A DNA stretch of 64,000 bases from Humulus lupulus (GCF_963169125.1 NC_084802.1:41715107-41779106); one strand, 5' to 3'; shown: positions 1 through 12,078, counted from the stretch's first letter. Notes: a model not told the origin generated them from the sequence alone. Numbers and translations: made by a program.

Positions 1-1941
1 ACAGTTTTGGTCGACCAACCACAACGACAAGTTCTACAGAAACCAGAGGCCGCGGGCCGACTATTGAAATGGGCGGTCGAACTTGGGCAGTTTGATATCT
101 CTTACTTACCACGAGCAGCGATAAAAGGGCAAGCCCTGGTGGACTTCATCGCAGAATTCACTGGGCATCTAGACATCGAGTAGCCAGAAGGGCCTGAAGA
201 ACCTGAGTCTCAAAGCCAAACTCCTTCTTGGAAATTGTTCACAGATGGTTCTTCTAATGAGCACCACGCAGGAGCAGGAGTGATTTTGATAATGCCTAAG
301 GGGCATCAATTTCACTGCGCAATTAGGTTTGACTTCACTGCTTCTAACAACGAAGCTGAGTATGAAGCACTGCTCGCTAGATTACGGTTAGCCAGAAGCA
401 TGCACATAAAGTCACTTGACATTTACAGTGACTCTCAGTTAGTAGTCAATCAGATCATTGGAGAGTACTAGGCTCGAGGCTTAAAAATGGTCGCTTACTT
501 GAATAAGGCGAAGGATGTATTGGCACAGTTTGACAAGTACACCCTCTAGCAAGTACCTCGCGACAAAAATTCAAACGCTGATGCTTTGGCCAAACTGGCA
601 AGTGCCAAGGATGTTGACACTCTGAACATAGTGCCAGTTGAACGACTATCTGCACCAAGCATCCAAGCAGAGGAGACCTCTTTGGTGATCCAGGCGGCGA
701 ATACATGGATGGCACCTTACATAGAGTACCTGACGCAAGGCGTGTTACCGACAGACAGAGACAAAGCCAGGACCCTTCAGCGGCAGGCTGCTAGGTATAT
801 CTTGGTTGATGAAATCTTGTACCGAAAGGGATACTCAATGCCACTCCTCAGATGTATTTCAAAAGAGAAGACCAAAGAATTGACGAGAGAGGTCCACGAA
901 GGCTTTTGTGGGGACTATGCTGGGGGGTAGAGTTTATTAAAAAAGATCCTAAGGCAAGGATACTTCTGGCCAACAATGAATGAAGACTCAATGGAATTTG
1001 TACGGAGGTGTGATAAATGCCAAAGGTTCTCCAAAATTCCACGAGCAGCCCCCAATGAGCTAAGGTAGATGCAAAGTCCGTGGCCGTTCGCAGTCTGGGG
1101 TATAGATCTAATCAGATCTCTGCCCATGGGAAAAGGTGGCGTCAAGTACGCCGTAGTGGCCGTCGATTACTTCACTAAATGGGCCGAAGCTGAGCCACTC
1201 GCAACCATAACAACCAAGAAAGTGCTAGATTTCGTGGTCAAAAACATCGTGTGTCGCTATGGATTACCGAGAAAGATTGTCTCAGACAACGACACCCAGT
1301 TTGATAGTGATCTGTTCACGGATTTTTGCAAACGACATGGAATTATCAAGAGCTTTTCTTCAATTGCTCACCCTCAAGCAGACGGACAGGTCGAGGCAGT
1401 CAATAAGACACTAAAAGATACTCTGAAGAAAAAAGTTGAAGAAGCAAAGGGGGCATGGCCAGAACAATTTCCTGAAGTCCTTTGGTCATACAGAACATCC
1501 CATCGAATAGCAACATGTCATACTCCATTTTCCTTGGCCTATGGATATGAGGCTATGCTGCCTGTTGAGCTAGATCCGCCGTTAAATCGAAGAATAACGT
1601 ACGATCAAGGCTCCAATAGCCACCTGTTGATGGAATCTCTAGATTTGGTCAATGAAAAATACGAGAAAGCCCAACTCCGAGTTGCAGCTTACCAGCAAAA
1701 GGTTGCTTGGTATTTCAATTCTAAAGTACGCGAAAGGAAATTCAATGTCGGAGATCTAGTACTTCGAAGGGTTTTCCTTAACACCCGCGGCCAGACTGCT
1801 AGAGTACTCGAATCTAATTGGGAAGGACCGTACTAGATTGAAGAAGTCCTCCATCCACACACTTACAAACTTGCTCGCTTAAATGGAGATCTCATTCCTC
1901 GCTATTGGAATGGAGAACACCTGCGCAAGTACTATCAATAA
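1..1941 (+). pseudogene. Tat-1 pol remnant: RNase H end, second RNase H, integrase
   Basis: One reading frame runs through with no frameshift but is cut by six in-frame stops, all TAG, at 181, 469, 547, 928, 1066 and 1834. It aligns throughout with the Tat-2 polyprotein. The second RNase H is at about 200-575 (TDGSS, NEAEYEAL, SDSQLVV, NADALA). The integrase zinc-binding region is at about 890-1025 (HEGFCGD...CDKCQRF). The integrase core is at about 1090-1420 (WGIDLI, SDNDTQF, GQVEAVNK, so the D-D-E residues remain). The C-terminal region ends in YYQ at a TAA, 1939-1941. As an intact protein it would copy the RNA genome, remove RNA from hybrids and integrate the cDNA. It cannot now make a full product unless the TAG codons are read through. 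Confidence 0.9.
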
Positions 1942-2633
1942 ACAATTCTTCTTAAAGAATTGGCTTGTATTAATTTTACTTTTTACAAGTTATGAAAAAG
2001 GGTTGGTCATTTTATGTGATTGATCGCTTATAAGTGTAAGATCATTTCGGTGATCACTCGTATAGACACGATTTTTCCATTTATTACGAGAAATATAAGG
2101 GATTGTGCGCAGCCAATCATTCTTGCCAATTATTGTATTTATTACAAGTATTTGCTCATTACATGTGTTGTTTTGCTATATTATCGTTATAAATACTCTA
2201 CTACGAGCAGTAATGTTCGAACATGTTTTGGTCAAGGAAAGTGACTGAGGACCTAAAGCTCCTCAATCACTTGGGGGGCATATAAGGCATCTAGTAAGCA
2301 AAGCATATCGATAGGTATGTAAACACACGAGCAAAATAAGTGAAAGCATACTACGGTACTTAGAGTATTTTTCAAAATTTTGTATTTTGTTAAATCAAAC
2401 CAAAGTACTATGCTAAGTTCGGTCATGCGAACAGATGTTATAATAAATGCAAATATTATAATATCAAAAAGGAATTCTTTTACACCGCGAGCAGTTACTG
2501 CTCGGATGTAAATGTTTGATTAAAAGTAAAAGCTGCCCATGCAGCAATAAAAATTAAAAAAGAAATTGTCTTTACATCACGACCCGTAGGTCGCATATTT
2601 AAAAGATAATAAAATATAAAGAAAAATAAAAGA
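1942..2633 (+). other. Tat-1 spacer between pol and the antisense gene
   Basis: Noncoding, AT-rich stretch in the place where Tat-2 has its 122-bp tandem repeats. No tandem array is visible here. It holds the internal polypurine word at 2270-2280. The short open frame at 2020-2244 has no recognisable motif and looks like chance. Confidence 0.6.
2270..2280 (+). other. Internal polypurine word (candidate second PPT) of Tat-1
   Basis: CTTGGGGGGCA, the same 11 bases as the terminal tract just before the 3' LTR of this element (6142-6152). Tat-2 shows the same doubling at 19348-19358 and 23830-23840. In retroelements such tracts resist RNase H and prime plus-strand DNA. Whether this internal copy primes is inference. 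Confidence 0.6.
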
Positions 2634-5600
2634 CTACGAGGCTGGAGGATCTTGAGGAGTGTTCTGGTCGACAGTAGCGCCAGCTGCATTGTCCGCGCTG
2701 TCAATCCTCGTTGCTAAGGAAATTTCTGGGGAAGTAGGAATTTTGGCTCTTTCTTCTTCCTCCAAGAGAATGGTGCATCGGGTTATTTGAGTTCGTCTCA
2801 AGCGCTCAGACATATAGCTGAAGTCGGCCTCTTGGTTATGCTTCCAAAACTCGTAGAAGCAAAGGTGGGTGGCTTCCCTATACTTCTCCAAGTTTTTGGC
2901 ATTAGTCTCTTCGAGCTCCTTAACGCGTCCCTCCTGCTCCTCCGTCTCCTTTCTGCTCACAATCACAGAGCTCAAGCTGTTTGGCTTCTTGGAAGTTGAG
3001 TTTGGAACTCTCCCTGATTTTTTCTTCTTTGTCTTCATTAGATTTGTTCAGGGCAGCCCGACACTCCAACAACTCTTCGGTCATCTGGGCTTTCTACTCG
3101 CGCAGTTCATTGTTCTAGTTGGTCAGTTCTGTGTTTTTCTTGAGCAGGTCAGCATTCTTCCCCTCGAGCACCTTCACTGCCTCAGTGTGCCTGATGTCAA
3201 AGTCTTTGGTCTGGGTAACCAAAGTCCCCTTGCGGTGCCAACCAGCAGTGATATTTAGCAATCCTTGCGATCAGATAAAAGAAATAAGATGATGGCAGAA
3301 ATTAACAGAGTAAAATGACGCAGCAATAGAAAACAACTTACACTGGCTATCTCGTTCAACCCTCGGTTTATTATTTGGTCAGCCTCCATGGAGCTGGTGC
3401 CAACGATGGCCTCTTGAATGCGTTTGTGCTTGGAGAGTTTGTATATTCTTTCTCTGGCTGAACTGACCACAGTTCTGGCCAGAGTGTCTTCGGGTTGAGT
3501 GTGGTGTGGCTGGTTGGTAGGCGATGGAGGAGTAGAGTGCTAGCCGACCGGTGCAGTTGGAGACGACTGGTTGAGTGGTGAATGCGGTGGCATTGTTTCC
3601 TTTGTGGGAGGTGGCGTGGTTTCCTTCGAAGGAGAAGTTGTTGAAGGACCCTCAGTCTGGGCCTTCTTTGAAGCAGTTTTGTTGCTTTCTCCGCGAACCC
3701 TCTTGCTGTCTTTCTTCCTGCTCAAGGGAGTATCAGCGACGGTGTAGTGATCGAACATGTCTCCAGACGACATATCTGCATGTAAGGAAACATTGCGAGC
3801 AGTGAGACAATATAATATAAGAAGCTTACTAAGATAAGAAAACAAAGGCAGAGAAATTAAAAGCATAATACCTGAGCTATAATTACTGGTCGTTACACTA
3901 TTTGCTATACTAGTGCTACACTCACTCTCTGGCCTGAAGAAGTCTGAATTTAAAGTAGGTATGTATTTAAAGTTGCCGTCCCCGTCAAATAAGTGACAGG
4001 GAATTGGCAAACAATCTAAGAGCGAGAGATCAGTACCGTTCTTGTCCGAAGACTCGCCGATAGGTGCAAGGGATTCATAAGCTTTCTTCTTTCCATTTTC
4101 GAAGGGGCAGGCGGCACGGCCGCTCGCGGGGTGCTAGAGGGTTCCCTGATTTTCACACCAGTTGGTCTCCTCCTTTGAGGTTGCGACACATCTGTGTGCT
4201 GCTCGGGAATCTCCTCGCCGGTGGCACTCCCTGCCGTTGACTCCCTCACATCCCGGTGAGGTGCCAGAAGCTCGACCAGTCTCAGGTTGGCTTCAATGAC
4301 TAGTTGTCTGACGCTCTTCTCTGCGTCAGTCATGCTGGCCAAGAGTGCTGCTCGGACTTCCATTTCTGGAGTGGGAGCCGATTGCAGCCATGGACCTGAA
4401 ATGTGCTAAATCTCTAAGGGGAATGCGAATAAAATACAAGGAAATTAAATGACCAGGAGAGCAAAGATATTACTTCCTTGAGTGAAGGACAGGTTGTTGG
4501 CGACCATGTCGATAGTTAAAAAGTACTCTAGATGGTACTTCCCCACATTGGATTTGAAGGTGGTATCACTCAGGAAAGTGCGGGTCGTTTCCTGGTGGCA
4601 AAGATGAAAAAACCCCGTATTTTCTTGGTTGGGGTTGGATTTGAGGTCGAACAGATAGTTGACCTCGTGTGGCGTAGGGACAGGCCACTTCTTATGACTG
4701 TAAAGGATATAGAGTGCAGAGAGCATTCTATGCCCATTTGGGGTTATTTAGAAAGGAGCGACCCCAAAATAGTTGGCCACTCCTTGGAAGAAAGGATGGA
4801 GAGGCAGGATCTCTCCTGCCTCAATATGATACCTCGACCAGGCGCTAAAGGCGCCTCCAGGCAGGTTTGCTCGTTGGTCTCTGGTCGGTCGAACTAAAGG
4901 TACCCCAGGAAGTCCGTACTTCCTGAGATAGTTGGCTATCATCCTAACCGAGATTTGGCTAGGCGGAGCAACGTACCATTCGACATCTGGTCGAATGACG
5001 TTTCGAAGTTGGGCTTGATTTTGGATTTTTGGATCAAGAGTATTTTCATCTCGACCCCTGGTTGAAGGAATAGCCCGAGGAGCAGGCTGATTTGAAGAAG
5101 GGTTGGATGGTTTCTTTTTTTGGGCTTTGGAGTTTACTCGACCCATGTTTTGAGGTGGGGTCGATGGATTGTTTGGGGCGATACGAGAAAAAGGGATTTC
5201 CAGAATTAGCTGTGACGGTTGTTCTTCGTACTCGAGCAATTGGGCCAGCAGATCATCATCGATAGGTCTCTCACCTCCCCACGGATCTTGCATGAAAATC
5301 TGCAAACAGAGAAGGGGAGATGAGAATCTACGGCCTAAAAACTTGTGTTTAAAAGTTGGAATAACGCTTCTCGTGTATAAAAGTTAAGCTTTTATACGAC
5401 TAACAAAATTCTGACAAAAAACACTTCATTTCAAGCGAACAGTTTGGAAAATGGATTAAAAACAGAATTGTAAAGTTTTTCAGAAAAAACTTTTCGACTT
5501 TGAAAGGGCGGGAAAAACCCAGTTTTTTCTACAAGCTTAGAAATCAAATTTTTACTTCGATTTCACGTCCTAAGTTAAATATCCTGACTAGTGAACTAAT

Positions 5601-5905
5601 TCCCCACCCCAGCAGAGTGTCTTTTTCGTACCATATTAAACATCGATCAATATACCTATATATCCCAAAATAGTTTCTGTCAAGAACATGCAAGAACCCA
5701 GGATACGAAACAGATATAAAAGAGATATTGCATGGCACTTCAACGATTGAAAAGGTCGATAAAATTACTTGGATAAAGATTGAAGCAAGGCTCTGAGACA
5801 CTAAGTCGAGTGGTTGGGCAGAAACTCCGTGAATCGATGGAACCGTTTGGGTTTTATGGGCTCTGGGTGTAGAGTTCTTCAGAGTTCTTGAGGAAGAGAA
5901 GATTG
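2634..5905 (-). pseudogene. Tat-1 antisense gene, decayed (coiled-coil protein of Tat elements)
   Basis: Function unknown. Coding begins at the ATG at 5293, six bases after a TTTGCAG acceptor. Exon 1 is 5299-4474 and ends at a GTAATA donor. Exon 2 starts at 4395 after TTTCAG. Exon 3 starts after ACATGCAG near 3784. Exon 3 ends at GTAAGT near 3350. The intron phases 1, 1, 0 equal those of Tat-2. Exon 1 carries KKWPVPTPHEVNYLFDLK-type sequence, matching Tat-2 and Tat-3. The last exon is a coiled coil followed by FYEFWKHNQEADFSYM. Damage: a TAA at 4748 where Tat-2 has Gln, a TAG at 3540, at least two TAG in the coiled coil, and a frameshift in exon 2 near 4100. The exon 1 block recalls the domain named putative gypsy-type transposon in Pfam; that is from memory. 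Confidence 0.75.
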
Positions 5906-6141
5906 GTAAAAAGTGAAAATTAAAAAGAATGGGCTATTTATATTGATCGTGGCGATGTAATGATGGAATTACTTTTTCAAAGCATGGGGAAACGCAATAG
6001 CCGTCAGACAATTTTTAGGAAACTGAAAAGACATGATTGGTTGCCTTTTTCGAGAAGGCATGGGCGGCTCTGACATATTTGGTGGGATAAGCGATGGGTC
6101 AGTTTCCTAAGTTTACTTTATGCTGGTTGCAGTAAAATAAA
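5306..6141 (-). other. Leader exon, leader intron and promoter region of the Tat-1 antisense gene
   Basis: No coding sequence is recognised. Read on the minus strand it holds a TATA box (5934-5942), a probable leader exon of roughly 5905-5770 with a possible GTAATT donor, and an intron ending at the TTTGCAG before exon 1 (acceptor at 5300-5302). The open frame at 5544-5801 overlaps the leader exon and intron and is probably not translated as such. Confidence 0.5.
5934..5942 (-). promoter_or_regulatory. TATA box of the Tat-1 antisense gene
   Basis: Reads TATAAATAG on the minus strand, a good match to the plant TATA consensus. It lies about 640 bases upstream of the antisense ATG with a leader exon and intron between. 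Tat-2 has a TATA box in the corresponding place. Confidence 0.55.
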
Positions 6142-6154
6142 CTTGGGGGGCAAA
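6142..6154 (+). other. Terminal polypurine tract of Tat-1
   Basis: CTTGGGGGGCAAA directly before the TG that opens the 3' LTR, in the normal position for priming plus-strand synthesis. Confidence 0.8.
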
Positions 6155-6767
6155 TGTTTACCCAAAAATGGCTCCTGGTGACGTGGCAAGAACTTATTAC
6201 ATGTGGTTGTCACGTGGCAACGTCAAAGTGAAGAGGTGTTGTTCGACTATCGACCAGCTCCTTGTTGCTTCATCAGATGTCGCAATTAGAAGCGACCAGT
6301 CTGGTCACATGCTTCAGTTTAATTCCTTAAAGATATGTAATCTTGTAATAACTACATTTATTATTTCCTCTTTATTGTCTTGATACACTGATATTAAGGA
6401 TAATTAAGGCTCATTGGCCCATGTAACCCCCTTGAGCCTATAAATATACGTGAGAGGGCTCAAGGAAGGGACTTTTGAACCTTTTCTCTGAATACTCATA
6501 GAAAGAGTGTAAGTGTGATTATCCACAGAAAAGTTGTAACTCTCCTAAGACTTGTGAAACTCAAGAACCCTAGTTCTCTGATCACGATATTGGGATTCAA
6601 CATTAATAATAACACTAAGTGGACGTAGGTTGTTACCACATTGTTGGGGCCGAACCACTATAAATTACTTGTGTCATTTCTTTACCATTTGATTACATTC
6701 TTGATTGCCTTCTTATTTCTTTGTCGTTAATCTGACCCCGTATCGTTGGCCAAATCGAAGGTCAACG
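6155..6767 (+). repeat. 3' LTR of Tat-1
   Basis: Starts TGTTTACCC right after the polypurine tract. A TATA box TATAAATA is at 6439-6446, in the same context as the Tat-2 LTR. The end is placed near 6767 because the terminal AAGGTCAACG resembles the GTCAACA ends of the Tat-2 and Tat-3 LTRs. The exact last base is uncertain because the 5' LTR is outside the window. Confidence 0.7.
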
Positions 6768-6913
6768 GTTATTTATAATAGATTTTCACTATACCGAATA
6801 CAGTACAACAAACTAAACTAACTATGCTGCAACTACTAATAGAAGAAAACGAACACAGAATCTATTAACAGTTTCTATCCAACTTACCTAACTAACCAAC
6901 TCCAAAGTTAACA
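6768..6913 (-). repeat. Truncated 3' LTR of the minus-strand copia element
   Basis: On the minus strand a purine run GAGTGGGAG (6914-6922) is followed by TGTTAACTTTGG, the usual polypurine tract to LTR junction of copia elements. The LTR stops at about 6768 where the Tat-1 LTR begins. Confidence 0.55.
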
Positions 6914-6922
6914 CTCCCACTC

Positions 6923-8900
6923 ATGGACTGTAAATGTTGTGCAATCCCATCTTGCTTATCAAGAACTGAAACTGGTTAGGAAAAAGAGCTTTAGTAAATA
7001 TGTCTGCAAGCAAATTTTGGGTAGCAACAAGAAATGTCTTGATGCGCGCTGACTGAACCTTCTCTCTTACCAAATGACACTCAATTTCTATATGTTAGGT
7101 TCGTTCATGAAGGACGGGGTTAGTTGGTATATGCAAAGTTCCTTGATTGTCACATTAAAGCAAAGCTGGATTTTAATAATCTATTCTCAACTCCTTTAGG
7201 ATAGATAATAGCCACATTATCACACATGTAGTGTTTGCCATTGCTATTGATGACCTTGAATCAGTGTGTTTTTTCTGTGATTTCCATGAAATTAACGAGT
7301 CTCTAAGAAACACACAAACTAGAGACTCAGTAAATGCCTTTGACTGTACTTCTGTCTTTGGTGGAAGAAACAAGCCCTGTCGTGGAGAAGACTTCATGTA
7401 TTGCAGCACCTTTTGCACAACTTTGAAGTGAGCTAATTTGGGACTAGTTAGGAATTTACTTAATGCTAGGTCTGGTCTTGTAAAAGTAAGATATTGTAGC
7501 TTGCCAATTGTCCTTCTATAAGTTGCTAGAGCTCTCTTTCTTCTTGAGTGAGTTTCAGGTTAGGTTCCGTGGGCGTAGAAACTGATTTACAACCCAAAAA
7601 ACCCAGCATCTTCCAACATTTGTAATGCGTATGGTCTTTGAGACACAAAGTTGCCTTTGTCAGACCTTGTTATTTCGAAACCAAGGAAATATCTCAAGTT
7701 GCATAAATCATTTAGGTTAAACCTGTTATCCACATTTTCTTTAACTCAGCCACTGCTTCCATGCTATTGCTAGCTATGAATTGTATCATCTACACAGATA
7801 AACAATACTATGAACTCCTTGTATGAATGCTTGATAAAAAAGGAGTGGTTTGTGGCTGATTGAGTTAATTGGTCCTCCATTAAAGCATTTGAAAATTTGG
7901 CATACCACTACCTTCAGACTTGTTTCAATCCATACAATGATTTATGCAATTTACAAACCGGATTACTTGGCATCTCCCTATTAGGACTATACATCATAAG
8001 CATTTTTTTCAATGAGATCACCATGTAGGAATGCATTATTAACATCTAATTTCTGCAAAAACAATCCAATAATAGAAGCAAGTTTGAGAGTAACTAACTT
8101 AGCTACTGGTGCAAATGCGTCAGTAAAATCCACCCCTTCTTGATGAGTACATCCCTTGGCAACTAGCCTTCTTTATGCATTTCCATTATCCCACCAGCTT
8201 TGTGTTCACTTTATAAACCCACTTACACCTTACAACGCTTGTTTGGAGGAAGGTCGACCACAGATCAAGTCTTGTTGGCTTCAAGAGCTTCAAGCTCAGC
8301 AGACATGGCCCGTTCCCACTCCGATTTTCCAGCAGCTTGGTGATAAAATTGGGGTACATATTGAATAGAGATAGATAACACAGGGGCTTTAAAATTAGAA
8401 GACAATCTGTCATAACCAAGAGCATCATATAAAGGGTGAGTAGTAACAATATAATTAGAAGGACTGGACTCGGATGATTGACCAGAATATAAGATAATCC
8501 TATAGGTAGCACAATGATAATCATGTAGGTAGGATGGCTTTTTGACTTGTGTATGAGTGGTGACACTAGATGGCATGGACTGATTAGAGGTTTGAGGATT
8601 GGGAAAATACTGACTTGGAACATCAAAATGTTGGTTTGAAGGTGAAATATCAGAGTGTGAATTATATGGATGAGTAGGGTTCTGGTGTGGAACATTGATG
8701 CCGGAGGAGAATGGTAATAGTAACACTTCAGGAGAAAAAAAGTCAAGGTGAGTAGAAGAAGGATTAGATCGTGAAGCAAAAAATATATTTTCATGAAAAA
8801 CATCTCTAGAATAAAATGTAACATTTGTTTCTAAATTGAGTAGTTTGTATGCTTTCATTCCATGCGGATAGTTAAGAAACAAACTTGTGCTCTAGGTGAA
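6923..8900 (-). pseudogene. copia reverse transcriptase and RNase H remnant, with post-integrase linker
   Basis: The linker (8882-8265 open) begins with LNYPHGMKAYKLLNLET and contains KPSYLHDYHC and SEWERAMSAELEALEANKT, the standard lead-in to copia reverse transcriptase. Below it the polymerase frame is broken by frameshifts. The active-site region CVDDTI is readable at about 7780-7797 (normal form YVDD, with Tyr replaced by Cys). RNase H sequence follows to about 6960. No full-length product is possible. Frames in the other registers here are shadows. Confidence 0.75.
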
Positions 8901-10330
8901 ATTTTTTTTCTATAACTGAGAAGTGTGTATGCATATGCTAAACAAAAACTAAAAACATTTATGTGAGTATATAATAGAGATTTGTTGTAAGGACTTCAAA
9001 ATGATGTTTTTTATTTAAGAATAAGGGCAGGAATTTGATTGATGAGATGGGTGGCTATAGCTATGCAATCTGTCTAATATGATAGAGGAATATGTAACTG
9101 GTAAAGCAATGATCTAGCTATATTTAAAATATAATTATTCAAAAAAATATATGTCGATGTTTCCTCTCTACTCCTGAATTTTATTGGGGTATTTCAACAC
9201 ATGAATGGTAATGAGTAATACCAAGAGAGTCAAATAAAATAGGGAATTGTAGTTCTTCAGCATTGTCCGATCCAACAAATTTAATTTTGCATTGAAACTG
9301 AGTTTGAACTAGATTATTGAACATAGGTATAGCTTGTTGTGCTTCAGATTTGGTTCTAAAGAAAATTGTGAGATCTTAGTCATCTTCCAAAGTCCAATTA
9401 GACTGCATCACTCAGATTGCAAACATGGCAGTAGTTAGTTGGGCTGAAACTAACTCAATAGCTCACAGTCTCAACAGTCAACAAAGTTGTTATGACTACT
9501 AGCAGTTAGAAGATTTTCAAGCTCTCCAACACTCAACATTTACTATATATAGCCTAAAGTCAGATTGGATTTAAGTTAGACTGTGGTGTTTTCATTGGAT
9601 TCATTGTAGAAAGATTAGAGAGAGTTCATTCGTGAGAATTGAGATGATTCTCATCTGAGCTGAGAGATAGTGTGTTGTGTTCATACATTTAAGTGATCTT
9701 TGAGTGTGTAATATGTTCTTATTGAGATAGTGGATTTGAGTGAGGTTTGCTGCCTCGCCTTGGATGTAGGATCAACCATCATGGTTGATTCTGAACCAAG
9801 TAATCTTGGGTTTTGATTCCTTTGCTTTTCTGTTCATTATCTTTAGTTTTCTTACTGTTTGATACATTATCTTGACTGCGAAACTTGTTGTCTTAACACT
9901 AGAACTTGTGAGTTCTTTGTTTTGGTTTAATGTGATTGAGTATTTGACAAGGTACAATCCTCAACAAAAATATACCAAGTGAACTAAAAACAATCATCTA
10001 CAATTGTTAGAAAATATCTATATCCTTCAATAGAAAATTGTGTGAAAGAATATCAATATGAATGAGATCAAATGGCAAGTTTGAAATGGAATTATTAGAG
10101 ACAAACGGAAGTCTCTTTTGCTTAGCAAAATGGCAAATAGAACATGAAAGTCTTGAGTATACATATTATGAAAATGTAATTCTTTATTGAAAGAATGAGA
10201 ATTGATACAAGAGGGTTGGCCTAATCTATAGTGTAACAAAGTATCCCTAGATGGAGTACAAACAGAAACTGTCAGACATGGTAGGAACTTGAGCAGAAGG
10301 ACTAGCTAGGTAGAATAGATTGCCAATTCT
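8901..10330 (-). pseudogene. copia integrase remnant, split by a solo LTR
   Basis: The zinc-binding part reads LLHYRLGQPS...CHFAKQKRLPF, then DLIHIDI carries the first catalytic Asp (about 10250-10030). The core resumes beyond the solo LTR with GSDNAEELQF (second Asp) and, after GITHYHSC, GVERKHRHIF (catalytic Glu), at about 9366-9100. The inserted LTR at 9367-9966 interrupts the frame and several stops are present. Confidence 0.75.
9367..9966 (+). repeat. Solo copia LTR (600 bp) with target duplication AAAAT
   Basis: Begins TGTGAGATCTT and ends CCTCAACA. The 5 bases before it (9362-9366) and after it (9967-9971) are both AAAAT. It matches, in opposite orientation, the LTR at 26436-27116. 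It sits in the integrase of the minus-strand copia element. A solo LTR arises by recombination between the two LTRs of a full copy. Confidence 0.85.
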
Positions 10331-10879
10331 TTCAACCGTCCCAATCGCATTGGTTCAAGAAGTGTCCTGAATGACACAACAATTGCCAAGAAAAAGAAAA
10401 ACACATTTAGCACTTTGAGTTAAAGAACTTATAGATAGTAAGTTGTATTCAAGTTAGGCACATATAACACATTAGTAAGAAGATTAGGAGAAAAACAGAG
10501 TTCCTACTTTGGAAATAGTTAATGATATACCATTTGGAAATGTTACACATTAATGAGATGTAGTTGAATGAAAATGAGTGAATAGAGAGAATTCATTACA
10601 CACGTGGTGTGTGGCATCTGTGCCAATGATCCAAGATTGAGCAGGGATAGAGTAAGAGGTTTTACCAGTAAAATTGGTGAATCATCATGGCTAGAAGTAG
10701 AGTTAGAAATGGAGGTAGGACTCTTGGAAGAAACCTGAAATTGACAGGACAAAAGAGCTATTAGTTGTCGACATTGAAAAGAAGAAAGATTGGAGATTGA
10801 GTCTTGGTTATTATCAAAAATGCCTTCATACTGATCAGATATAAACCAAGTTTGATTAGGTGCTAGTCAACCAGAAGAG

Positions 10880-10985
10880 AAATTGGTTGCACGTCCTTTG
10901 AACTTGTAACCCAGTGGATATCCATGTAACTTGTAGCATTTAGCTACTGTATGACCAGAAAGACCAATGAGTGCAAAGAAGCTAT
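10880..10985 (-). pseudogene. copia gag zinc-knuckle remnant
   Basis: Reads GLSGHTVAKCYKLHGYPLG on the minus strand, the end of a CCHC knuckle typical of copia gag. The first two Cys positions are lost. Nothing recognisable as gag is seen to the right. Confidence 0.6.
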
Positions 10986-12078
10986 ATATATATTTCGATC
11001 AATTATTATTCTAATTTTAACAAAGATCTCAAAGTAAATTTTAAAAAATCTAAAAAATTCTTAAAATGCTCGAACTAAGAGCAATAGATGCATCTGACAA
11101 AAAAAAAACATAATAAATAATAGATGTACAACCAAAACTTCATTTGCTCATTGGAACAAGCTCTCACATTGCTGCTAATCACACTAATTCTTCAAATCTC
11201 TTAGAACATGAGATTGGTTCTTGAAAATAAGGCTTATAAAAAACTTAAGAAAATAGGAAGATTGGTTCTTGAAAATAAGGGTTAAACCTTAGAAATCTTC
11301 TCAAGTTTCAGACATTGCTATCAAGTGTCTAAGAGGACTCCTAATGGAAGAGCTATAATAGTTACTTAGCTAAAATACAGCTCAATACTCTTCAAATATA
11401 TCTCCATTGGATGAGCTATAATACCTTAGTATATTACCTCATGAATAGTACAACTCCACATATAGCTAAACTTTAGGCTCCTTCAAAAATATGTTAATAT
11501 TTTTTACTTTATTTCACCATATATATATATATAAATAACGTATTTATTATTTATTTACTTTCTTTCTTTCTCTATCTCTCTCCATATATTTGGATATATA
11601 TAAATATATATTATATGATTTTTTTCATATGTACAAATATATTATATATTTCTCTATATAAATAGGGCACATTAAAAAAATGAATTTTTTTATATATTAT
11701 TATTTTTTAATTTAATTTGATTACCAATTACATATACTTTATGTAATATATAAATAATTTATATTATAATAATATTACAATATTAATAGTTTGAGAAAAT
11801 ATAGACAAATATTATAAATATTAAAAAAAATGATATTAATTATTAAGAATTAAAGAAAATATTTAAATGATTAAAATATATTAAAAATATAATATTTAAA
11901 TGATATAGAGGAAAAAAAAATAAAGAAGCTGATGTATGGTGTAAAGTAAAAGTTTGAGGTAAAATAGATAAAATAGTGTTTTGGTGAGGTATTTTGAAGG
12001 ATAATGAATAGTCCATCGGGAATGCTCTAAGAATGTGTAACAGTCTAGCATTACAATGTCACTTGTCATTTTGTAAAG
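10986..12078. other. AT-rich unassigned sequence
   Basis: No coding frame or LTR is recognised. It contains runs such as (TA)n near 11520 and a short duplication at 11211-11280. Phrases such as CCATTGGATGAGC near 11402 and GGGAATGCTC near 12019 recall ends of plant MITEs, but I could not pair them into terminal repeats. The last bases (12074-12078, TAAAG) are the left target duplication of Tat-2. Confidence 0.5.
11211..11280 (+). repeat. Short direct duplication
   Basis: The 22-base string AGATTGGTTCTTGAAAATAA(GG) occurs at 11211 and again at 11259 (48 bases apart). It looks like a local slippage duplication. Confidence 0.7.

Larger units (their letters stand above)
1..6767 (+). mobile_element. 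Tat-1: 3' part of a decayed Tat-lineage Ty3/gypsy LTR retrotransposon
   Basis: The window opens inside the element. In order it shows the RNase H end of reverse transcriptase, a second archaeal-type RNase H and integrase (1-1941), a noncoding spacer with an internal polypurine word, an antisense spliced gene (about 2634-5905), a terminal polypurine tract and a 3' LTR (6155 to about 6767). The order matches the complete Tat-2 element at 12079-24618, which places it in the Tat clade (second RNase H, long region after pol, antisense gene). Its 5' LTR lies outside the window, so no target duplication can be checked. It appears to sit inside the 3' LTR of the minus-strand copia element that follows. 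Confidence 0.85.
6768..10985 (-). mobile_element. Decayed Ty1/copia retrotransposon
   Basis: Read right to left: a gag zinc-knuckle remnant (near 10900-10985), integrase zinc-binding region and core (about 10260-9020, split by a solo LTR), the linker after integrase (about 8900-8265), reverse transcriptase (about 8264-7450), RNase H to about 6960, a polypurine tract and the start of a 3' LTR cut short by Tat-1. The order integrase before reverse transcriptase defines Ty1/copia. Many frameshifts and stops are present. The 5' part beyond 10985 is missing. Confidence 0.8.

Noticed and set aside
1..1941. TAG as a recoded sense codon in Tat-1
   Set aside because: The related intact Tat-2 uses CAG or other sense codons at these sites and ends pol with TAA. 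Deamination at CHG sites explains the pattern without a new code.
10986..12078. Possible MITE from phrases like CCATTGGATGAGC and GGGAATGCTC
   Set aside because: No terminal inverted repeats with matching target duplications could be paired by eye.
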